Shown piece after piece: positions 35,915 to 46,100 of a DNA stretch of 64,000 nt. The stretch is from assembly GCA_016720635.1 (NCBI GenBank), contig JADKKF010000002.1, positions 62,001 to 126,000 of the forward strand. Direction: 5' to 3'. The translations under genes and the position numbers were made by a program. Each line of letters begins with the position of its first letter. Position 1 is the first letter of the stretch. Under the pieces are notes generated by a model, which saw only the letters and a list, made by a program, of their open reading frames with translations, did not search any database and was not told the DNA's origin. The stretch is from Saprospiraceae bacterium. Lineage in GTDB: Bacteria > Bacteroidota > Bacteroidia > Chitinophagales > Saprospiraceae.

Positions 35915-38900
35915 ATGAAAAAAAATTTACATTTTCCATGTCAAAATTCATGCGTCTGGTTTACTCTAAAATCCACCAATCAAAATTTAAAAACAAAGTC
36001 TATGTCTGCTTTAAACTCCCCTTATAGGAAGAGTTGTAGCGGTTCACTTATTTTGAATTTTTCTTTGTTAATCATTAGTTTTTTCATTTTCAACGTATCA
36101 CTCGGTGCAAAGCCCAACGACAAGCCAAATATTTTTATAGACAAAGCATTGGTTGATTTTCCAAATGTTGAAAATGCCGACCAAACGGTATTTCAACTAT
36201 TTTCTCACGGTCGATCTGGCGAGTTATTCCTCGATGGTGAGTGGAAAAACGCTGAGCAAATTGCCTCATTTGTTAAAGCTAGAATTAGCAATTCTTCATC
36301 TAATGTAAATACCTTGAATATCTATGGCTGTGAATTCGCCAAAGATCAAAAAGGTATTGATGCCGTTAACTATCTTCAGGCAACTTTAAATATTAATATT
36401 GCTGCTAGCAATAATATTACTGGTCAAGATGGTGACTGGACTCTCGAATTGGGAGAATCAAAATCAATCATTAAAGTACTTAACTTTAAAGGCAATTTAC
36501 AAACTACTGTATATGTCAATGCGGCAGCTACTGGGTTAAATAATGGAACAAGCTGGGCCAATGGTTATAAAACCTTGAATGCTGCATTAAAAGCTAATGC
36601 TTCAATTTCTCCTTTAACTGTATTGCTGGCTGCTGGTACTTATAATGAGCCAAATGCGAATGCTCGACTTACTGGAGCTACTGTAAATATTTTTGGAGGA
36701 TACAATGTTAATACTGGTGTAGCTAGCCCTGCTACCACACCTAGTATTTTAAATTACAGTGCATTAACTATAAGTGGTGCTTCTAGCAATGTTGATACAT
36801 CTGCTATTACTTATGTTGGAACTGGTGGTGCTTTTAATATGAAGGGCCTAACCATTCAAAACCTTAGTAATTCACCTTATGGACACGCTTATACTCATGG
36901 GACAAGCTTTTTTATGGCACCTGTTAGCACATCTTCTACATTTTCATTTAGTAATTTGACTTTGACCAATAATCTTTCACCCATCAGTTTATTCGCGTTC
37001 AATTCATATTATAATATCCGATATCCATCTTCTACTACCTGTATGCCAACGGGATCTGTTTCCTTTGAAGCAATTACTGTAACTGGAAACTCTTATGCTC
37101 AGGGTTTCATCAAATATTTGGGAACTGGCCCACTAAGTGTCATTAACTCTGTCATTTGCACAAACAAAAACGTAGGTCAAGTCGATAACGCTTCTATTAT
37201 TTATTTGGGATGCGGTGGACTTGAAGTAGATAATGTTATATTTAATAGCAATTCAAACCTCTCCCCTTCCATAGGACATAATTCAGGAGCTATAGAAATT
37301 CGATCTATTTCTGATGCTCCTATTACCATTTCGAATTCTACCTTTTCATGCAATACTTCTATGTTAGATACTGGATCTGCTGGTGCCATCGTAGGTTATG
37401 GAACAGGTGGTTCCCCTTTGGTGGTAGAAAATTGTGACTTTATGAATAATAAAGGCTATTTGAGTGGTGCTGTCTTTTTGGAAGGAACATCTATGGTTGG
37501 TAGTTCATTTAATAACTGTACCTTTAATGGACATACTTGTACATATAATGGAACCTTAACTACTTATCAAGTACCAATTACCGTATCAAACTCTCTTTTC
37601 GCAAATAACAATGGTCAAGGCGGAGCAGTAAGTATAGTTAGATTTGTAACAACCAACCCTACCGTTTCCCAGATAATCAATACGACTTTTATTAATAATA
37701 CGGCAAAGACTGGAGCTGGTATTTATTTTCATGATCCCAAGGGTGGAAATATTATTGAAGTAAGTAATAGTAACTTTACTTCAAATAAAGCTACTGGAGC
37801 GGTAAGTAGTGCCCCAATTGGTGGTGGTGGTGGCATTCATTTTCTAGGTGCGCCTGGCTCTAAAATGATTGTCACTTCTTCTTCTTTTGCAAACAATTTG
37901 GGAAATGCTATTATTACAGCAGGTGCAGGAAGTGGCGCAACTGGTTTGTTGACCGTTGACAATTCTACATTTAGTGGCAATTCTGTTGCTGCTGGTGGTG
38001 CTCTGATTCCTGACGTTTGGAACGCTGTTTATATGGGATATGTTTGGACTAGTTCTGTCATTACTAATAGCTCTCTTCAAGGAACTACTACTGCGGCTTA
38101 TACAGCTAATCACTCTACTGTTAATACTACAGATTATTTAGGTAATACAGGGACTCCAGCTACAGCAGCTTCTACTGTAGATCCTTATGTTTGCAACACA
38201 TTGTGTGTGATTGCTTGTAAAGCTGGAACTGAAGGACCCGTCTTGTCTTCAAACAATATTACGAATACTTGCCCTTCAACTACTGTAGATTTAACCCCAC
38301 TGGTTACTTCAACGTCTCCTCTTGAGACTTCTTTGGTCTGGTTTACCAATGCAACACATACGGGTACTGCTTATACAACTCCAACTGAAGCTACTGCTGG
38401 AACTTATTATGCCTTTTATTTTGATGATACCAACAATTGTTATAGTCCTGCGTCTGTTCCAGTAACTGTTACTATTTTAAATTGTAACTCCTGTAAACTA
38501 GGTGGTACTGCTTGGTATGATTATAATGGAGAAGGAAATCCTGCTGATGGTATGCAAGGCGCTTTCCCAATTGGTTCTAGCATTGAAAAAGAAGTTACTG
38601 GAGCTGAAACCATCGCTCCTGCCAATATCAACAATATTGCGGCTGCTAAGCTAGTTGGTGTAAATGCTACCTTCCCTTATATTGGGGGTGTAGCCAATAT
38701 CCAAACCACTTTATACAACGCCACTACCAGTGAATTTGTCGCTTCTAAAGTTACCGACTCAAAAGGTAACTATATTTTTACCAATCTTACTTGCGATAAT
38801 TATTATATGGTGACTTTTGACATCAATGGTTTTACTGCACCTGATGGCGTTGCAATCAATGCTGTTGCTCCTAATCAAGGCACTAATAACCTTAAAGATA

Positions 38901-39583
38901 GCGATGGAGTTTATGATCTAAAAGCAGCTAAATTCGTTACTGAACCTGTGTTGCTTAGCGGTCCAAACGCTGAGGACTATAGCTTAGACTTCGGTGTATC
39001 TGCTGCCATCCTTCCTATCGTGCTTAAATCTTTCGATGGCAATGGCAACGACTGTAAAGTCGCATTAACTTGGGTAACTTCAATCGAAAAGGACAACAAA
39101 CAGTTCATCGTTGAACGTAGTTTAGATGGTTCTAAATTCGTTCCAGTTGGCACTTTGGCTGGTAAAAGAAATAGCTCCGAAGAGACTACTTACACTTTTA
39201 CAGATGCTAATATCGCTGCTAACGGTTATTATTACCGTTTGATTCAAGAAGATATCGATGGAACAAGATCCATTGTTTCTTCTAAATACATATCTTCTGC
39301 ATGTCAGAAATATAACCAAACGGGAATCTCTGGTATGTATCCAAACCCTGTGTCTGGAAATGTAAAAACATTGGTTAAATATAATTCTAATCTAGCCGTA
39401 AATGGTATTTTGACCTTAATGTCAATGGAAGGCAAAGTTTTGATAACTCAAAATCATCAATTCATTGAAGGTATAAACAACTTGTCTGTTGATTTATCTA
39501 CACTTCCTGCAGGATCATACATCATACAAGTTTCTGGTGAAGGTTTGCCTTTGTCAGTAAATAAACTTTTGAAAACAGAATAA
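35915..39583 (+). CDS. Giant T9SS adhesin B: DUF4347, beta-helix, Ig-like, SdrD-B-like, sorting domain
   Basis: 1222 residues; ATG 35915 chosen over the upstream GTG at 35876 because it gives the M-K start shared by the paralogues. Long N-region then signal helix ILNFSLLIISFFIFNVSLG (46-64), and DUF4347 at 73-180 with His98 and Cys139. A right-handed beta-helix runs from 198 to about 760 with many N/S/T-rich rungs of the SNSTFSCNTS kind. One Ig-like module (780-855, ESSLVWFTNATHTGTAY-like) follows, then an SdrD-B-like domain (860-1025) and the T9SS C-terminal domain with GMYPNPVSG and the end LSVNKLLKTE. Intact homologue of gene A lacking the discoidin and thrombospondin modules. Predicted cell-surface fibre-like adhesin. 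Confidence 0.93.
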   Translation: MKKNLHFPCQNSCVWFTLKSTNQNLKTKSMSALNSPYRKSCSGSLILNFSLLIISFFIFNVSLGAKPNDKPNIFIDKALVDFPNVENADQTVFQLFSHGRSGELFLDGEWKNAEQIASFVKARISNSSSNVNTLNIYGCEFAKDQKGIDAVNYLQATLNINIAASNNITGQDGDWTLELGESKSIIKVLNFKGNLQTTVYVNAAATGLNNGTSWANGYKTLNAALKANASISPLTVLLAAGTYNEPNANARLTGATVNIFGGYNVNTGVASPATTPSILNYSALTISGASSNVDTSAITYVGTGGAFNMKGLTIQNLSNSPYGHAYTHGTSFFMAPVSTSSTFSFSNLTLTNNLSPISLFAFNSYYNIRYPSSTTCMPTGSVSFEAITVTGNSYAQGFIKYLGTGPLSVINSVICTNKNVGQVDNASIIYLGCGGLEVDNVIFNSNSNLSPSIGHNSGAIEIRSISDAPITISNSTFSCNTSMLDTGSAGAIVGYGTGGSPLVVENCDFMNNKGYLSGAVFLEGTSMVGSSFNNCTFNGHTCTYNGTLTTYQVPITVSNSLFANNNGQGGAVSIVRFVTTNPTVSQIINTTFINNTAKTGAGIYFHDPKGGNIIEVSNSNFTSNKATGAVSSAPIGGGGGIHFLGAPGSKMIVTSSSFANNLGNAIITAGAGSGATGLLTVDNSTFSGNSVAAGGALIPDVWNAVYMGYVWTSSVITNSSLQGTTTAAYTANHSTVNTTDYLGNTGTPATAASTVDPYVCNTLCVIACKAGTEGPVLSSNNITNTCPSTTVDLTPLVTSTSPLETSLVWFTNATHTGTAYTTPTEATAGTYYAFYFDDTNNCYSPASVPVTVTILNCNSCKLGGTAWYDYNGEGNPADGMQGAFPIGSSIEKEVTGAETIAPANINNIAAAKLVGVNATFPYIGGVANIQTTLYNATTSEFVASKVTDSKGNYIFTNLTCDNYYMVTFDINGFTAPDGVAINAVAPNQGTNNLKDSDGVYDLKAAKFVTEPVLLSGPNAEDYSLDFGVSAAILPIVLKSFDGNGNDCKVALTWVTSIEKDNKQFIVERSLDGSKFVPVGTLAGKRNSSEETTYTFTDANIAANGYYYRLIQEDIDGTRSIVSSKYISSACQKYNQTGISGMYPNPVSGNVKTLVKYNSNLAVNGILTLMSMEGKVLITQNHQFIEGINNLSVDLSTLPAGSYIIQVSGEGLPLSVNKLLKTE

Positions 39584-39613
39584 TTCAGGAATCAAGTTTT
39601 TAAAAGCTAGGGA

Positions 39614-39645
39614 GAGGTGGTCTTATTGACCACCTCTTTTTTTTT
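39614..39645 (+). terminator. Terminator of adhesin B
   Basis: Perfect 9-bp stem GAGGTGGTC/GACCACCTC with loop TTATT and nine T. Same flanks as the terminator of gene A but with the loop in reverse-complement orientation. Confidence 0.92.
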
Positions 39646-39972
39646 ATTCGTGTAGTACACTTCTTTGTTTAGATGAAATATTTAATTTTTTCAATTTATA
39701 ATATTGTAATAAGTAGTATAATTTAAAGATTTTATTTACACGTAAAAATATTTTTAATACTTATTTTACTTCTAAGTTTGTAAAATAAGACGTCCAAATT
39801 ATTACCAAACGGAATCTAATTCATTTTTATCACCAGGTTGTACATATTTTTATATGTATAATATATGAAAATTAAATGTGCTATAATCCTTGATTTTAAA
39901 GGTTTTTTTTAAAATCCAATATCTTAATATGTCCCATCGATATATATATATAAAAAAAATTTAAAATTTTCC

Positions 39973-40012
39973 TTCACAAACCAAATATTTCTTTCGTTTA
40001 TCTTACATGTAA
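39973..40012 (+). promoter_or_regulatory. Adhesin leader motif, copy C
   Basis: TTCACAAACCAAATAT then TTCTTTCGTTTATCT, then TTACATGTAA as a perfect 10-base palindrome (40003-40012). The first 31 bases match 48490-48520 before gene D with three mismatches, although the surrounding leaders are unrelated. Confidence 0.6.
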
Positions 40013-40119
40013 CTGAATACATAAATAACATGTAAATTAATATTGTTGAATTTTCATGTTAATTTCTTTTACATATAGGTAAATTTTGTTTTTGATTATT
40101 TCGTAAAAAATTCATTAAA

Positions 40120-43100
40120 ATGAAGAACGGTTCACAGATTCGACATCGATTTCAAAGCAGTCTTACTGCTTACTACTTCCTTTGGGGGAGTAAATTGAGG
40201 AAAGCGTGCAGTCACTTGGTTAACAGTACCGAGGCTCGCTTTTCTAACAAACTAAGTATATTTAATCTAGCACATGTAGCCATGGTTGGATTATTTGTAT
40301 TTAGTCAATTCATGGTATTAGCCAAGACACAGACACCCAACAATATTTATATTGATAAGGGAATTGAAAATTTTCCAAAAGTAAGCAACTCCGACCAGTC
40401 AGTATTTCAATTGTTTTCTCACGGACGCCCAGGTGAGTTGTTGATAGATGGCGATTGGAAGAATGCACAAGAAATTGCATCTTTCGTCAAAGCCAAAATT
40501 CATAATAGCTCAATGGAAATTCAAAGCCTAAATATATATGGTTGTGAATTTGCAAAAGGAAAAGTCGGTGAAGACGCTGTAAGCTATTTAGAATCAACTT
40601 TAGGCTTAACTGTTGCTGCTTCCACCAACCTTAGTGGAAATGATGGTGACTGGATATTAGAGATAGGGCAGCCACGAGCTGCTATTGCTGTTTCTGAATA
40701 TAAAGGAAATTTGCAATGGACTTTGGCTGATATTTGTACAACATGTGATTTTGACGGCGATGGTATTCCCAATAATTTAGATTTAGATAATGACAACGAT
40801 GGAATTAAAGATGATATAGAGTCTCCTTCATGTTTTTATAATTTAGATGTACTGATGTATGGGGACAGAACATCTCTTATTACAGTTACTACTCCATTAT
40901 CCTTAGCGGCTGGTTATAGTATAACTGATGCTGTTGATGCATTACCAACGAATGGGGCAACCACAGATATGGTAAAATTCAATTCAGCAACTTTAACAAA
41001 TCAAGAATTTTTAAGATTCCAGTTTCCTTATGCTGTACCTTTAAATCATATATCCTTACTTTGGTATAGAGGTGCTCCTGCTATTGATTTTACAACTGGA
41101 ACAACATACTCAATTCAGGGCTCTAACGATCCGTCAAGCGGGTGGACCACAATCACCTCATCTGCAACCATCACTAACAATAATAGAACAACGGAGATGG
41201 ATTTTACAAATACAACCAGTTATTTGTATTATAGAATTTTTGTAACATCTGGTACATTAAACACCAATGAACTAGAAGATATCATGTTTGGCTTTTCTGA
41301 AAAAGTAATGGAACTACCAATCGCAGGTTGTTCAGCAGATTTGGACGGTGATGGGTTTCCGAACCATATGGACACTGATGCTGACGGAGATGGTTGCCCA
41401 GATGCCAAGGAGGGTAGCAATTCATTTAATACTAGTTCTTTAGGGGCTGTAGCTACAAACTCTTCTCTCGCCACCTATGGTATTCCTACAATTGCTGGAT
41501 ATGGTCAAGGTATTGGTACAAGCCAAGACAACACACAAGTGTCTTCATCATGCAGTTGTACAGATCCAACAAAAGTTGCTGAAAATTGTGATTATGATGG
41601 AGACGGTGTGGTTAACGGAATTGATTTAGATGATGATAATGACGGAATTTTAGATATTGTTGAAGGTTTGGTGTATAGTGGGACTTCCAACTTTACTTCT
41701 ATAGGCTATGACGTAGTTGATGCACCATTAACTGCATGTACCTATGTAACTAATATGACGGATTATTACGATAGAAATGATTTATATGGTTTACCTTGGT
41801 TTCCAGGTTCAGATGTTGTTTCAACTTATCCAAACCCTAACAATCCAACTATTGATTATCCAACTACCTCGCATTGGGTGGGTATCCTTAATGCACAAGC
41901 TGATCATCATATTCAAGATATTTATGCTGATTTTTCATGTCATACGAATTTGCAATTTAGAATTACAGGAGACTATTGTCAAAAAACTTGGCTTTATATT
42001 AGTACCGATGGTACGCCTTACACTGCGAGTTTAGCAGCTTCTATAACAAGCGGAACAAGCGCAACCACTGCAACCTATAATCCAACAGGTACTGTATTTT
42101 TAAGGGTATATCAATACGATGATGCTCAAGGTAATGAATATTACATAGAGTTTAAATCTGATCAACAAACAGATTGGGTTACTTTAGATAGTACGAATCC
42201 TGCTTGTAGAAATACTTTAGTGGGCTCAACCGATACCGATCAAGATGGTATTCCCAATTATTTAGATCTAGATAGTGACAATGATGGTTGCTTAGATGCA
42301 ATTGAGGGAGGAGCTACTTTCTATTCTAACCAACTAGTTGGCGCTGGTGGTCTTGCAATAGTAGGGCCAGGTTCAACTGCTAGCAATTTAAATTTATGTG
42401 GAGGAACAACTTGTGTTGATGCCAACGGCGTCCCTACTATAGCTGGGGTAAGCGGTCAAAGTGCTGGTACTAGCCAAAATTCTACAATCCTGGATCCAAA
42501 TTGTCCTTGTAATGATATTCTTTTGATGGGACCAACTTGCGACTACGATGGCGATGGAATTAGCAATAGTGTTGATATAGACGATGACAACGATGGCGTA
42601 TTGGATGCTGTAGAAAGTCCTAACTGTTATTATACCCCTGCTGAAGCTAATAATATTATTGGTGTTACAACTGGTTTAAATGTCAGTACTGGCTCTACGG
42701 CTTTACTTTATAATGATATAAGCGTATCTGCTTCTCCAAATTTTACTTTTGATGCGGGTCAACAACTTGCTGGTGCAAATATTTTTACGGTTGAATATAC
42801 TACACCCATTAAGCTTACAAGTTTGACTATTGTAAATGGAGCAAGTTTGGGTACAGGATCAACAGGTAGCTTGTTTGGTTCAAATGATGGTGTAACCTGG
42901 ACTGATTTAATGACAACTACAACTTCCTTAGCTACAACGGCTAGTAAAGTGCTTACTGTCAATCAAAATGCTGGTGAATACAGATATTATAGAGTTCAAG
43001 GCGAGGCGAACTCAACCACTACTTCAGGTGCTGTATATGAAATCACCAGTATCGCCAATACAACAAATTATATCCCTAGTGCCCACCCTAAGGCAAGTTG

Positions 43101-46100
43101 TGTGGGGACTGACAGTGATGGCGATAATATCCCAAATAATTTTGACCTGGATAGTGACAATGATGGTTGTCCTGATTCCTTTGAGTCTGGTACCACTGCA
43201 TCTAATACTTCGATTGCCTCAGAACCTTTTAGTGCAAATGGTTTTGCAGATGGTTTGGAAACTTCTATAGAAAGTGGTGTATATAATGACACTTATACTT
43301 ATGACAAAGCTTTAAACAATACTATTAATAATTGTACAGTTCCTTGCTCCGACCCAACCAAAATGGCAGCTAACTGCGACTTTGATGGAGATGGTATTGT
43401 GAATAGTGTAGATATTGACGACGACAATGATGGAATACCCGATGCAATTGAAAGTTGTGTTTCAGGAAATCAGGTTACTTTTAGAAACGTACGGGATGTT
43501 AGCAGTAATGGTGGATGGACAACTTTACAAGCTGACATGGTAGTAGGTGGAGTGGTCGTAGGTACCGTAACTTGGCAATCTAATCTCGATTGGACCACAA
43601 ACGATGCTGGAAGAGGTATAACTTACGATGGAAAGTATTTATTCTATTCAACTTCTACTGGAACTACTGATGCGGATGGAACATCAACTGTTACTGGTTT
43701 TGATGGTGCATTATTGACAATAACCCCACTTCCTGGTTATACTTTTTCAGGAACAATAAACTTTGTTGAGAACGCTAATTTATCAACCCTAAATCAAGGT
43801 GAAAATGGATATACCTCAGGAGGTATTGACAACTCTGGTACATTCACTCATGAGTTTTCAACGAATGCCGATGGAACTGACATCAACGCTACTTTTGTAG
43901 AATATGGTCCTAATACGACTTATGTCGGTAATTACAATACAGGTGATGATTTTAACAATACTACACCTATCATTGATCAGCAAAATGCTCTACCTCAAGG
44001 AACCTCTGGAGGATCCACAAGTGCTTGGGGAGCTTTGATTCCTTTCAATTCTACCAGCACTAGTCCATTTACCTTTAATTATTATGCCCCAACAAACGCC
44101 GTAGCTTGGGAAACTAGTTCAATAAGCTTTGACAACTTAAATGTTACTTGCGCTAGTAATGATTTGGATGGAGATGGAATAAGCAATGAGTTTGATATAG
44201 ATAGCGATGGCGATGGTTGTCCTGATGCGGTAGAAGCCTCAGTAGCAGGAACTTTGGAGTCTGGTACTGTTGTTAATACAGGTGAAACAACAACACTTTC
44301 AGGTGCAATCGCACAAGGACCTTATGGAGAAAATGGTTTGGCGAATAGCTTAGAAAGCAATGATGGTAGCAACCCATCTATAACTTACAATAACACTTAT
44401 AATTTGTATGCGATCAATAGTTCGGTTAATTTGTGTTCTGACTTTGATAATGATGGTGTTCCTGATTTTGTTGATTTGGATGATGACAACGATGGTATTT
44501 TAGATGCCGTTGAAAGCCCAACTTGTTTCTATACTCAAGCAGAAGCTCAAAAAATTGTAAGTATCACCTCTGATATGACTACAAATACTTATAGTCCTGC
44601 GGCTACAAACGCACCTGGAACGAACTTGTCGCTTTTGTATGATGGAAATACATCAAATTACTATACTAGAATAACAGCAAATTCTTTATTATTAAATGGA
44701 ATGTCTGTTTATACGGTTAAATATAGTACACCGATACAAATCTCAAGCTTGACCTTAGTAAAAGGAGCCATGTTGACTTATAATGTCAATTCATATGTGC
44801 TGCAAGGATCTAACGATAATATGAACTGGACAACGATAAGTAGTCCAACCAATGATGTTAATGGCAATCTTACATTAACCAACACGAGTACTACCAAATA
44901 TCAATATTACAGAGTTCTAGACAATGGTTATGTCTCAGGAACAACAGGGAATATTTCCCAAACTGCTTCATATCCTACTAGATATACTAGTGAAATATCA
45001 ATAACATATCCAACTACAAGTTATGTCGCAAGTGCTTATCCTAAACCTTCTTGCACTGGATCAGATGCAGATGGTGATGGTATTCCTAACCACTTAGATT
45101 TAGACGCTGATGGTGACGGATGCTCCGATGCTTATGAGGCAGGGGTTACTACCCAGTCAGGTGTGACTATGTTGTCTGGTACCGCCATAAACGGCTCACC
45201 AAATACTTCAACAACTATCTCTAATGCGGTCGTTGCTGGCCCTTATGACGCCAATGGATTTGCCAATAGCGTGGAGACTACATTAGAAAGTGGTGTTTAT
45301 GAAAGCACATATACTTATTCAAAAGCAATCAATTCTAGCATTATTAGTTGTCCAGTATGTACTGATCCTCTTAAGCTAGATGCTAATTGCGACTTCGATG
45401 GAGACGGCATCACTAATGAGAATGACCTAGATGACGACAACGACGGTATCACAGATGTCAATGAAGGAACAGACGACACAGATGGTGACGGCTTACCTGA
45501 TAAATTTGACCTCGATAGCGATAATGACGGCATCACAGACGTTATTGAAAGTGGTGGATCTGATCCAGATAATAATGGAATCATTGGTACAGGTCTTGTT
45601 CCTGGTGATTCTGATGGAGATGGTTTAGCTGATGTAGTGGATATCGATGGTAGCAATACAGGTACCCCTAATATCGATACCGACGGTGATGGCATTCCAA
45701 ATACCCAAGATCTAGATGCTGACAATGACGGACTTACGGATGTTGTTGAAAGTGGTGGAACTGATGCCAACAACGACGGAATCGTTGATGGTACCGATCC
45801 TGATCACGATGGAATTCTAAGCAGTGCTGACCAAGATCCTACTGGATACGGTGACACTGGAAATACATTAAATCCAACAAATACGGATGGTAACGGTAAT
45901 CCAAATTACCTAGATATCGATGCTGACGATGATGGTATCGTGGACAACGTAGAATGGCAGACTACTGCAGGATATATTCCTCCTACTGGTCTAGACTCCG
46001 ATGGTGATGGTATCGACAATGCTTATGATCAAACCAATGGATTTGGAGATGCAGGAAATACAAATACCCCAACCAATACTGACGGTACAGATACTCCTGA

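Larger units (their letters stand above)
39584..40119. other. Intergenic leader of adhesin C
   Basis: 536 AT-rich bases without coding character. It holds the terminator of B and, at 39973-40012, the best copy of the shared leader motif ending in the perfect palindrome TTACATGTAA. A second ACATGT core lies at 40028-40033. Confidence 0.6.
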
